Shown: in pieces, positions 23,280 through 34,314 of the stretch
How the letters are laid out: every line of letters begins with the position of its first letter
Position numbering within the stretch: the first letter of the stretch is position 1
Source of the DNA: Myoxocephalus aenaeus
Lineage: Eukaryota; Chordata; Actinopteri; Perciformes; Cottidae
Direction: 5' to 3'
Length of the DNA: 64,000 nt
Assembly: GCA_038501785.1 (NCBI GenBank)
Contig: JBAMJR010000154.1
Span: 1,047,001-1,111,000, forward strand
The notes under the pieces: generated by a model
Told to the model about the DNA's origin: nothing
Seen by the model: only the letters and a program-made list of their open reading frames with translations
The model's database searches: none
Program-made: the position numbers and the translations under genes

Positions 23280-23660
23280 CTGGTAGAAATAACTTTAGGC
23301 ACACCAATACAATCTATTACAATTTAATACAGCAGATATGGTGTAGGTGGGTTTTTTACGTTGTTAGGTGTGTGTATATTCAATTACATGTTTATTACTG
23401 AGATCATAGTTAAAGCTGCACAGGAGAATAGTATTTTGAGCATTTGTTGTCCATACTACATACAATGAAGGGGGCCATGTCCAGTAACACCACTAGTAAC
23501 TATAACCTCAGTGTTAAAATATAAGTGAATTAACCACTTTATGATAATTAAAAAAAAGAACATTATAAGCTTCATAAAAGTAGACTTAATGGCAGAATAG
23601 TTATATCAGATTGCATTGTGTTGTACAGGGGTACCTAATAAAGTGGTTAGTGAGTTTATA
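23280..23660 (+). mobile_element. Probable DNA-transposon remnant ending in GTACCTAATAAAGTGG
   Basis: Begins near acaccaatacaatctattac and ends gtacctaataaagtggttagtgagt. The end motif is one I remember as the terminus of a widespread vertebrate/fish transposon-derived repeat. The internal sequence is AT-rich and uninformative, so the family and the left boundary are uncertain. Confidence 0.4.
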
Positions 23661-24299
23661 TACTAATGACAAGCTATCACTGGTCTCCTGCAGTGTTAAT
23701 ATGAATGCAAATAAGGTCCTTGTCAGTCTGTGTAAATAAGCAGAACAAAGTCATCAGAATATGCAAATAACTTGCATTTAACAGTAAAGGGAGGCCATAT
23801 AAGTATAATGTAAAAAAAAAAAAAAGGTGTTATTATGCACTTTTATAAGCAAGTTATAATGTAACAGCATCACCCCAAAGCAAAACATATTTATGAAATA
23901 AGTCTATTACGTGAAAGGCAGTCAAATGAACATATGGAAACATGTGCAAACTGTACTAGAGGTACTGCGTACTAGAGGTACTGAGGTCACAACTGGAAAC
24001 TAACCAACAGGTATGACAATCACAATATATGCAGAATATTTAGTTGGCACTGTCTGTGAAGTGTAAGCATAGATGATTTTTCATTAGGTGCTGACATTTT
24101 GTCCAAACCCTCCATTCACAATGAGTTAAACTCAAGACCCTCTGCGACGCTACTGTTTGTAATTACTGTTCTTGAAGATGTGCTAGTTTTACAGTAAGTG
24201 ATTTAACATGGTGAGTTTAAACATGCATTCCAATTGCACATCTTAATAAAAGAATACATTTACATTTTGGATAATGTAACTTCTTTGCGATAGATGCAT

Positions 24300-24495
24300 A
24301 TCTAAAACATTTTTATACTTATGTCGGGGGCGAACAAGTCACGCTTTATCAGTGTAAAATGACCCCCATGAAAAAAAGAAGAAAAACCTGTTTTTGTTTT
24401 GTTTGTCATGTGTTTGTGGTGTTACAAATGGGTTACGGCAGAATTTCCTTGTGCACCCCTGTGTTGCATAATGGTAATAAATGATCCTTGAATGG
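24300..24495 (+). mobile_element. Probable LINE 3' tail
   Basis: The segment agaatttccttgtgcacc followed by TGTTGCATAATGGTAATAAATGATCCTTGAAT resembles the 3' ends of fish LINEs (usually ...gaatttc-ttgtgca-caatgacaataaa-). No ORF is preserved. The 5' limit is a guess. Confidence 0.45.
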
Positions 24496-25400
24496 TTACC
24501 TACAACAATTCCTTTTGCGTTTGAAAGTATTCATTAGGATACCACGCAGGTCAGGCCTACTCGGTCTGAAAATGGAGAAACAATGCCTGCTGATATGTTT
24601 CTCAATCAGGTGAAGGATAGTGTTTCTGCAGAGGAATGTAGAAGGACCAACTCGACTACACAGATAAAGCGTTGCTTGGCAAAAGCAAACCAGTGTCAAT
24701 GAACTGTGTTTGCGAAACAGTTCAGTGTTTCTTGTGCTCTTAAATAAAGATATTTTCAATGACTTGAGTGTTTTATTTCTAAAACAATATTCCAAGCTTT
24801 AAATACTTGTATTTATTTTTTGTAAAATACAACTGTTCTTCATGTGAAAATGTGTCATTTATTCCACGGGTGTCCATGAGTCTCGCCAGTTTATTTCACC
24901 ACACACCAACTGAACTTTGTCATGAGAGCATAAAATGGGCTTGGCGGTCAGAGGTAGTGTTTGTGTGTCAAAGTGCACGTAGAGCTCGTACTAAATGCGT
25001 AGGGCTTCACCTTTATGCTCATCAGGGTTGGACCATTGTGAAGTCGTCATGCATGGTTCACACTGAGCATGCTCTACTGTAGCTCCACAATTATGCTCTT
25101 TGTTGTGTGATATAATGAATGCACTGGGTGTGATTTCTTTCAGACGGGAGTCACAGTTTTCAAAAGAATTAGATTACTGTACAAACAAGCTTGCTCAAAT
25201 AAATAGCAGATTGTAAAAGTGGTTTAAGCCCAATAACTCTTTTGTTCAGTACAGTATTTCTTTTCTTTACTTCTCTATAAGCCCTCAAGAACATGTGGTA
25301 AGTTACATAATCGTGCCTTTGACTATACATCCATCTGGCATCAATCTGTTGCAGGCTAGAGTACTACACATAATGTTCTTTCAGTAAATAGGAGGCCATA
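24496..25400. other. Gene-free spacer between the convergent hnrnpa3 and nfe2l2 3' ends
   Basis: Short ORFs only, with no exon chain, repeat or RNA gene that I can support. The two genes are transcribed toward each other and their predicted 3' ends are about 3 kb apart. Confidence 0.5.
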
Positions 25401-25420
25401 CAGTATAGCTATAGGAATAC

Positions 25421-25426
25421 TTTATT
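25421..25426 (-). terminator. AATAAA poly(A) signal of nfe2l2
   Basis: TTTATT on the plus strand reads AATAAA on the gene strand (CAATAAAGTATTCC). It is 363 bp downstream of the nfe2l2 stop. The intervening 3'UTR is AU-rich with ATTTA-like and TATATA runs, compatible with an unstable mRNA. Confidence 0.6.
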
Positions 25427-25788
25427 GAAAAGCACAGAAAGTCAAGATTTTATAAAAGAGCTTGGGCAGCAAATCATACAGGGACAGTTATAAAATATGA
25501 GTAACAATGATTGAAACAATCAGAAATATGATATATACAATATATATATACACACATACAGTAACAGTTTTATCAATCTCAAAAGCAAGTAATGTATATA
25601 TTTACAAACAATATCGGTTAAAGAATCTCAGGAATCGGAGTACAAAAGAAGTAAAATATCAAAAATAGTTCAACATTCAAGAGAAGTGCGCAAAAACTAT
25701 ACAATAGTTCTGCAGAGCTACTAATGCTTTAGAGCGGAAACAACTAGAAAGTTATTGCATAGTATTACTATGATAATGCAGTACCATA

Positions 25789-28700
25789 TTACAAAGGAGA
25801 TAGGAGGTGGTCTTCGCGCTTGATAAAAGTCTTTTTGATGCGAGGGACGAGAAAGACGTTGCCGTCCGTCGACTGCTGGAGGGAGTAGTCGGAGGGCGAG
25901 TAGGAATTCCCCTTCTCATCCCTCAGCATGCTGAAGACCTCCAGGTACAAGCTGTTGAGTTGCTTCTTCATTTCCTTCAGGTTTGTGACGTTCTGGCTCT
26001 TCTCACTCCGCAGACGCTCCTTCTCATCCTTCAGTGAGTCCAGGTTGCTCTCCAGACCCACTATGTTCTCCATCTTGCGCTTGCGGCAGTTCTGGGCAGC
26101 CACCTTGTTTTTGCCGCGGCGGCGTATGTCTCTGACCAGAGCGAGCTGGGCCTCGTTCAGTTGGTGCTTTGACATCATCTCGTTGAAGTCGTCAACCGGG
26201 AGATTGATAATCATGTCAACGGTGAAAGGGATTTTGAGGGCCTTGGCCCTCTGCTCGTCTCTGGAGAGACGCTTTTCCGAGCGTTTCTTCTGCTTGTCTT
26301 TGGTGAAAGGGGCACTGTTGTGGCCGCTCTCCTCTGCCGGATCGGTCTTGTGTTGTTTGGGATTCTTTCCCTGCTGCTGATGTGGCTGCCCTATCGCTGA
26401 AAATAGAGAAATTGCCGGCTGAAGGTGATCAGGTTGGAAATTTAGTGAGAACATGTCTGAGTAGTCAGATTCTGCACTTGCAGGGTTGTGGTCCATCTCC
26501 TCCATGTCTGAATCGCTGAAACCAAAGGACTCGTCTCCATGCGAAGACTTCCCAGGTGAACTCGCATTTGGGCTCGTGTTTGAAGAGATTCCTGAATCTG
26601 AGTCTGGCATTTCTGCCGTCAGATTCTGTTTTCCTCTGTCAAATGCATCTTCAGATGAGAGGCTGTAAAGGTCCACTGGTGTGAAGGGAGGCTTGTTTGA
26701 GATATCAGACTTGGCTTTACTTTCATTTCCTTCAAGGCCAGTGCTCTCTTCCAGACCGACATTGGGGTAAAACATGTCGCAGAAACTTTCTGCAGTGAAG
26801 TTAGCATTTGCCTGAGGAGCTTTCTCCTTCATCTGGCTGGGATTGTCTGGTGGGACCATGCTGGGAACAGAGCCGTCGAATGTATTCATGAACGGTGCAG
26901 GACAAACATTTGTGTTTGTTTCCCCGTCTATGTGATTCATGGGGTAAAAAGGGTAGTTTGGATTCTGCACTTCGGGGCTGTTTGGAAGAGGATAAATTGT
27001 GGTCTCCAGTGTGTCTTCCAATTGCATGTTCAGGCATTGCTAGGAGAAAAAGATAAAGAACCATTAAAGTGAATACAATGAAAATATTACAGTACAAGTG
27101 TAGTCACAAGTTTAGTCACAAGATGAGAGTGGAAATAAAAAATGTCTACACGTGTTGTATGTGTGGATGCATGTATATTATGTGCTTATACATACACCTT
27201 CAGTTTCTTCCAAAACATGTTCTGTGTCACATTGTGATGACTGACTTGGTCTGGACTGGCAACATACATACTTATTTATTATTATCTAAAATAAAAGGTT
27301 TCATTCCTGGGGCTTTCAGCCATGCAGTTGTTCAAGTGACTGGTATTTCACTGACAATGCTGGTAGAGCTGGGTGTAGCACAAGACCAACTAGATATCCA
27401 GTTGTTGAAATAGATCAGAAATCTCCAATCTCCCAGCTTGCAGTTGCATAATCTTTACAACGCAGCTAACAAGAACCTCCTTTTTCTACAATTTAAAGTC
27501 TTATCAGCAGCTAACTAATGCATTGCTATGTACACCGTAAGGTTAGGATTGTATTCCAGTCCACAGTGAGAGGTCAAGGCAACAAAACCACACGGCTACA
27601 CCCATTCACTACTGCAAATATGAGCTGCCTCAAAAAATAAAACAATAAGGCAGCTATTGAGAAACTACTGTGCGCACATCTTAACATTGTGGCCAGTAAG
27701 TACAGGTTTTACTGCCACACCGTCTCGGAACAAGACATCTTCTTCTTTTGCTAGATAATTAGAGATACTGCGTCGCCTCTTGAACACCCACCTTCCTAAT
27801 TGTAATTGTCTAAAAAGTATCAACAATTAAAGCTAACCACAGTTGAATGGGCCAGTTGCACCTGTCTCAAATGTATGAGACCCCATTCTCACAGAGCAAC
27901 ACAAAGGTGTTTGTCCTCTAATGCAGGGCTCCTGCCCATCAATGCATTCTTTGAGTATTTGTTCCACAACGCAAAACACTATACCATTGATGTGGTAGAA
28001 TCCGTGTATTATACCTGCAGCTCAGGGAGGGACAAAAGCTCCATCCAGGCCTGCTCCAAATCTGGGGACATCCTCTGTGGTGGTGGTGGTGGTGGTGGAC
28101 CTGGTGTGAGGGAAGCAGGAGGCAGAACTGGATGCTCAGTGGGCATCATGGGTGCTGCAACAGCAGCAGTTGTGTCCAGGCAAACAGAGGTGTTCTGTCA
28201 GACAAACACAAGCATATGACAGTTGTTGTACAGCTGAAAGTCTTGTTGAAGGCTGCTAGCTATGATGTGCAATTTGTTGTTATTACCTCAGTTTCCTCTA
28301 CAGGAAATGTCTCTGCCAGTAGCTGCAGACATTCATCAAATGACAAGCCATCGTCGTTCTCTTCTGTAAAGCTGACATTCTGCAAGAAAGGTTCAAATAC
28401 ATATTAAACTTTACCACCTTGCGTCCTTTGTTGCACACCGTCTTTTAAAACCTGCGCATCCATTTATATTTATAGAAGGTATGTCTCTGTAGAGTAGCTT
28501 CTCGAGCAGAATACGCCGATGCAAAACTAGAGACACACCTGTGTTTCTGTAATTACACAGGATGAGCGGTTACGTAGCTACGACACAGCGCAGCCTATCA
28601 AAAGAAATGGGAGTGGTCCACCTCTGACATGAGTAATGATGGTCATGTGCTGTACCTTTGTAACCTCTAGAGGTGTGACGGCCGGCTGCAGTGGAGTGCT

Positions 28701-31700
28701 GGGTAGCGGGCGGGGTATGTACTCTCCCGTTTCCTCGTCGAGCTGCAGCTGTGCCAGCAGGGCCTTCTCCTGCTCCCGGACCAGATGCTGCCTCTTCTCT
28801 TCTTCTAGCTCCCGCTGCATCCGCAGCTCATGTTCCTTCTGACGGTGGTTGTAGTCAAACACCTCACGCCTGGCGCCGAGATCAATGTCCTGCTTCCACA
28901 GTATGTCAATCAGGTCCATGTCCTAGAAAGAGAGCCGCAAATCAGTTTAGTGAGTTGTGAGCCGTGCTGTCCTGCAGTGGATGTGAATGTGAGCTGCATT
29001 GGAGCAAGGAAGAGTGCCCTGCTGTGAAAGCGTGGCTGTTGCACCTGCCACACCCTGTCCTTCAGTATCCGTTCACTGACAACACTGGCACTAAAGTCGA
29101 GGGGGAGAAGCCGCATGAATAATAGATGTACTTCTCTCTTTCCCCTGCCACCACACGCCAGCAGAAGTCACTTATCCTCACTTGATACTCTTTCTGAGGT
29201 AAGCGATCATTACCCATCTGATTACATTGAGGTGTGAGTTAATTTGTCTCTTTCAAACTCACAAACAGGGCACAATCTCAGTCAGGTTTTTGCTCAAGTG
29301 ACGTCATGATTAGTTCTCGGAATCAAGTAAAGTAAAATCACAAACGTCATACTATGCAGTATTTATAAAATTGTATTCAAGGTAGGTATATATTTGTTGT
29401 TGTTTTTAAGCATGGTACCACGGTCCTGGAGTTTATTTTAATTTTTTTAAATGACAACACAGTAATATTTTTTTAGGGCGGTACAGACAAATAAAATACG
29501 GGATATAAGGCCGTAGCTCTGTTGTAGGGGTCCAGATCTTGTTTCCTTGTTTTCCTTCCTGCGATAATATCTTCAAGTAAACAACTACAACTATGAATAA
29601 CTCACCTCTGCGTATTTTGTCACAACACTGCACAAATTATTCTGTCCTACATTTAGTATACATTACGTTCAGGGCTGCTGACAATGCAGAATGTTAGACA
29701 CAGCCTTTCCTGTAGATTTCCCAGTCAGGCTGAATGTTTTTGAATGTTTAAACAACAATGTGCAAAGATAAACTGAGCTGCTCTCTTCCTTGGGTCTTTT
29801 ACGCAGAAAATGTTTACAGAAGGAAGCCATTTCTCAAGGCCCAGGGATGTTGCATAAACCCAAGACATTGGTTCACAAGAACATGTCTACACATGTGACT
29901 CAAGTGTTTGTTCCTCAAATGTGTGTATAAACAGAACTTATGGGAAAGGAACCATAATGCTAGCAATCAGTCATATGGCCTGAACAGACATAGCTAGGGG
30001 GGAGCCAAGAAGTAACTGAAGGGAAAGAATGCACAAAGCAGAATAATACACAATAAAGAGGATGTGGAACTAAAGAGAAACACTGCATATTAATATTCCG
30101 TTCTTTGATGTTTGTATTCAAAGGAGTGTGTGGTAAAATGCATGAACTCATAATAATAGCAAACAAGCATCTAAATATATTCCAAAACATTGTTGACACC
30201 GTTTTTCGGACTACAGTTGTAGCACTGAAAAATAAGAACCCACTAACCCTCTTTGACTCAATGTTGCATCAGAGCCGTGACCACTGAAGGATTACACGTC
30301 ACTGAGGCAGCCTACTATAACAGAGTGAGGGGTGAACACACAACCGGGCATTATGGCTTCTGAAGGAATGAGAACTTAGCCTAAAATGTCTAAGTGGTCA
30401 TCCGTGTTTTCCAAACTAATAAACCACATTCCTGTCTGTTTGTCACACCTTATAAGCTCATCTGACAAGTCATACAAGTTCCTTATAGAACAATCGAATG
30501 GCTGTCTGTTATGCAGGCAGTTAAATAAGCACTTTCACTGTCACTGATTAATAAAATTTTTACATAATGAATAACCAAACTCACTGATTTTGTCTGCCTC
30601 TTAGTACCAAATAGATGTTGTAAATCTGTTTGGTGTCAGCAACATGGCTATCACTGTCACGAGACCTGAATTGGCACCAGAACAAGGAAACTGGCTCATA
30701 CAATTTCCCAGACGTCTCTGTCACACAATACACAGCTATGCCCGCCAAACAACACACCCTTAGTTTGAAATAGCAACTAAATATAGAGATCAGACACCTG
30801 ACAAATAAGTTAAACAAATTATGTTATAAAACACACATTAAACAACACATACAGACATACTTTGAAAACAAGCAGAGCTCATAGCTATTGTGGTCCCTCT
30901 GGCTATCAGACTGGGTGATAGAGGAGGGATACAAAGTGTGTGTGCTATGGGTTGCTCATTTACCTCTCTTCATCTTAAACAAGGGCCTCAAAGGGGACCT
31001 GACTTCAGTGGTTTATTACAGCTTCTTTCACCAGAACTCGGTGGACCGCCACCCTTGACCGAGGATGATGAAACACAGCAGCACATGTTCCAAAGCAGCC
31101 CTTTAGACCCCATCAGTCAACCGGGTACTTCCACTGACCCCCTTAACTTGTGACAGATTTAACCTAACACTTAAGATGTATCAAATGAGAAATAATCCCA
31201 AATGGAACATCTCATTCCAATAACAGTTATTATATGACCAATAACAAGAACAGCCTGTGGTTCTTTAACTATGTCAAAATACACTGAAAAACAAGCAAGC
31301 AAACACTGAGGAACAAGTATGGCCTTGAGATAAATCATTCACAATGGTTACACGCTTGTCTGTATCAGACATGGTAGCCCTATCACATGCTTGGAGGAAG
31401 AAGCGAGGGGGGCTGGGCAGTTACGAGAAATAAGCTGGCGAGAGTCACAGTTTACCAGACATGTCAAATTAACGATATAATGTCATTTTATTCAAAGTAA
31501 CAGCACCAACACGAAGATAGCAGACTGATTTGTAATATTATTTTCCTGGTTTATGTTATGTTTTTATTTCCTGCCGAGGAAAAAACGTCACAAGTGAATG
31601 ACTTGCAGAAGTGAAAGCTTTATTGAGGGCAACCTTAATATCTCTTTAACCCACGCTGTATGTTAAGCTCTTCCCAGCAGGTGTTATTTCTAGATTATAA

Positions 31701-31909
31701 CCTCTTAACTGCGCCATAAGCAGGTTGTCACTGCGTATTGTTTCATTTGCTTTCACGAACATTAAAAAGTTTACCTGAACTATTCGGCTATCACGTCTGT
31801 CGCTTTTAAGACCGTATAAAAGGGAGTCAGCCGTCAACGTCCAGCGTTCACTTTTAAGAAATTCTCTATTTACCTGTTGACCGGAATGCATCACATCCAT
31901 TTCCATCAT
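25789..31909 (-). CDS. nfe2l2a: Nuclear factor erythroid 2-related factor 2 (Nrf2), probably the nfe2l2a paralogue
   Basis: Cap'n'collar bZIP activator of antioxidant and detoxification genes. It dimerises with small Maf and is held down by Keap1. Exons on the minus strand: 31874-31909, 28656-28922, 28287-28379, 28015-28194, 25789-27039, all in phase 0. Total 608 aa (human 605). Exon 1 encodes MMEMDVMHSGQQ. Neh2 carries DIDLG (DLG at 26-28) and DEETGE (ETGE at 76-79), the two Keap1 contacts. Exon 4 has a seven-Pro run (165-171) and LLSLPELQ, the Neh5/NES region. Neh6 keeps the DSGIS beta-TrCP degron (340-344). The CNC region (MIINLPVDDFNEMM) precedes the basic region IRRRGKNKVAAQNCRKRK (497-514) and the leucine zipper. 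Neh3 VFLVP is at 587-591. The last exon really begins QCLN, four codons before its first Met. The 'a' suffix rests on the intact DLG/ETGE pair and on synteny. Confidence 0.96.
28078..28098 (-). repeat. Coding GGT/CCA triplet run giving poly-Pro in Nrf2
   Basis: Seven consecutive CCA codons (gene strand) in exon 4. Such triplet runs often vary in length between individuals. Confidence 0.8.
29299..29306. promoter_or_regulatory. Perfect CRE (TGACGTCA) in nfe2l2 intron 1
   Basis: Full palindromic CREB/ATF site (context caagTGACGTCAtgat), 380 bp into intron 1 counted from exon 2. Function is unknown, and an intronic enhancer is possible. Confidence 0.35.
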
Positions 31910-32200
31910 CGTGGAGATATGTCTGTCCGTAAAGAGACGCCTTATGCGTGTTAAATGTGTGTGTTATTCCTTCGGATGGCTGATTAAAATGGCGAGAGGT
32001 TCGAAGCCGATAGAGTCCGTCGTCGCAGCTGAGCGGAGAGAAACATCGCTTCCTTTAAATCTAATGAACATTACGGAGAGGATGGCCCTGCCCACTGCGC
32101 GGAGGCGCCGGGATCGTCCCCCTCACGCCGGCCTATGAGGCGGTACGAGCTGCGTGTGCATGCGCGTGAAGCCCGCTAGGTTGAGCTGTTAAGAGGCCCG
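31910..32200 (-). promoter_or_regulatory. nfe2l2 promoter / 5'UTR, CpG-rich
   Basis: CpG-dense sequence (cgtcgtcgcagctgagcgg, gcggaggcgccgggatcgtccc) directly upstream of the start codon, in contrast to AT-rich surroundings. AAAATGGCG at about 31987 resembles a YY1 site. No TATA box is obvious. A CACGTG E-box lies at 32287-32292. Confidence 0.5.
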
Positions 32201-32510
32201 AACACACGGGGTTACAAAATAAAAACACTATATGCAACGCATTTATGTGCACGTTCAATTTGTGATACATCTTAAAGACGACAGTGCACGTGATCGGAAA
32301 TTAATTCAAAGGATAAAACAAACCAGCACTGGTTGTATGAAAACCATTAAAGCCACAACTAGTCAGGCTTAAGCTATTATTATATATCTGAGTGTCAACA
32401 TTTCTATCTGCTAAAAAGCCAGCTTATATGAAGGCATATTTCTGAAACTAAAAACAACATAATCGTTTCTATTTTAACTCCGCCATCAGAAGAGTTTTGT
32501 TTGGTGCATA

Positions 32511-32524
32511 ACGCCCCCTGCTGG
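32511..32524 (-). promoter_or_regulatory. CTCF-like motif upstream of nfe2l2
   Basis: ACGCCCCCTGCTGG matches 13 of 14 positions of the reverse CTCF core and has the classic CCCCCTGCTGG centre. It points left, about 600 bp upstream of the nfe2l2 start codon. Confidence 0.5.
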
Positions 32525-32650
32525 TTAGGGTTCCCAGTGTGGAGCTGGAGGCCCTGGGGCCCTAATGTCCCCGTGGAAACACTGAAGTCATCCACTGACG
32601 GCTTGGAGATTGTCACAAAGCTGTAAGGAGACAGATGTGGGCGTTGGTCT

Positions 32651-32895
32651 GTGGTGGAAGAAGCATTTAGATTGTTTATTTAAGAAAAGAAATAGCCTAC
32701 TCAAGTACAAGTTATAGCCCTGCATTCAAAATGGAACTTCAGTAAACATTAGGAACAAAATGTTGCCAACTTAAGTAGGCTATCTACGATAAAAGTGATC
32801 ATCATGCAGAATGGTCCCTGTTCGTGTACATATTCTTATATTTTTGGATTGTAATGATTGACGCATTGACACTTAAGCAGTGCTTACAATGCTAT
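32651..32895 (-). mobile_element. Partial copy of percomorph 'CAGTGGTGGAAAGTA' repeat
   Basis: Starts gtggtggaagaagcatttag, continues actcaagtacaag, ccctgcattcaaaatgg and catgcagaatggtccctg, and fades near 32,895. It has the same order as the other copies and opposite orientation to the neighbouring copy at 33012. Confidence 0.65.
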
Positions 32896-33011
32896 TTATT
32901 AAAGCAGCCAACTAGAGACATAACCAAATAAACTACAATACTGCAAGCATAATTATATACAAATAATATACCCTTACATAAAGTGATTAGAAAACTGAGT
33001 CAGGTGTACAC

Positions 33012-33619
33012 CAGTGGTGAAAAATAACTATTTACATTTACATTGTATTATTTACTTAAGTACTGCACTGAAGAATGTTGAGGTACTTGACTATTTTCTT
33101 TTGAAGATATATTTATATTACATGTTATATGTGTTTTATAAGCAAACATGATTCATTTAAATATGATGCCGTGCTATATCAAGAAGCCGTCTGTAGCTAA
33201 GTACATTTATTTGTGCTTATATTTTAGAGGGCAATAGTCTTTACTCCACTATATGTATTGAACACATACTTTACACATTAATTGACATACAAATTATGTG
33301 ATTAAGGTATAAAACGCCTTGCATTGTTATGAATTAAACTACCCAACAGTATATAAAGTAATTGAAATCAGCTCCACCCTGACCAGCTTAAGCATTAAGA
33401 AGCTGCTCATGCATGGATACTAATATTGCAACACTATTTTTTATGATAATATATCTTTTAATGGGCTCATTCTGGTGCATAATTAGTATGTTTACTTACT
33501 TAAAGTTGCTGTATAGGCTATATAATGTTATGCAGGACTTTTTACTAGGAGTATTATTACACTGTAATATTACTACTTGTACTTAAGTATTGGGCCTGAA
33601 TACTTATTCCACACTACTA
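33012..33619 (+). mobile_element. Nearly full-length percomorph 'CAGTGGTGGAAAGTA' repeat
   Basis: Starts cagtggtgaaaaataac and ends with the inverted terminus (ctgaatacttattccacac). Internal landmarks are tttactccactatatg, taaactacccaacagtatat, agctccaccctgaccagctt and tctggtgcataattagtat. About 608 bp with imperfect terminal inverted repeats and no ORF, consistent with a non-autonomous DNA transposon. I could not define a clean target-site duplication. Confidence 0.75.
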
Positions 33620-34314
33620 TGATACGCAACACATTAATGAACTTTCTGACAATTCAAATACGACCAAGACTTTAATGCATTAGTATTTATAATCCAGTTA
33701 TATAATAACGTGAGTATCTAAACAGAAATAAATCATTTTCTAACTTTGGCTGTCGTAAGGTTAATGATAGATCGTTAAGATTAGTTGTTGTTTTTAGCTT
33801 CATCTTAACTTGTATGAGAAAAGATTTTATTGTTATGTGGCAATTTCAACCCAAGCTAAGATCTGAATAGCCTACTACTTCTCTCATTGTGGAGAGGCAT
33901 GCAGGAATATAATATTGCTGCCTTAACTGCTATTATTGTAACTTAAATTGTTATAGGCTACTGCTATTTTAGAAAGTTGTTAAGACTTATACGAGTTAAT
34001 TACATTTGAACCATTCTGACACATCAGCGTATAAGTAAGAAGTCGGATCGAGATGTAATTAAGTGTCTTTTGAAATATGTCAAGCTAACAAGACAGACTT
34101 AGCCCTTTCTGCAGCACCTATCTGTGAAGAGCCTCACACTAAAGTGCAGCTCACTGTGCCACTGCGTGAAATTACAATAAAAAGCCTTTTCCTCTCCCTC
34201 CCCCTGCACCTCCTCCCCCTTCCCCCTCTTTCAGGCGCGCTCATGTACACGCGTTCACGTTTGGCAGCTCCACGTCGACATTCTTCCAGCTGCATATAGT
34301 GAACTGCACAGGAC

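Noticed and set aside
25807..26668. Plus-strand ORFs opposite the nfe2l2 last exon
   Set aside because: Antisense shadows of a strongly coding exon, with no family resemblance.
25789..27027. The 412-codon ORF as a complete gene starting at its first Met
   Set aside because: It is the last exon of nfe2l2. A good acceptor at 27040-27041 and four further in-frame codons (QCLN) precede that Met, and upstream exons join in phase.
31988..32025. tRNA-like B-box (GGTTCGAAGCC)
   Set aside because: No matching A-box, acceptor stem or terminator. It lies in the CpG-rich nfe2l2 promoter.
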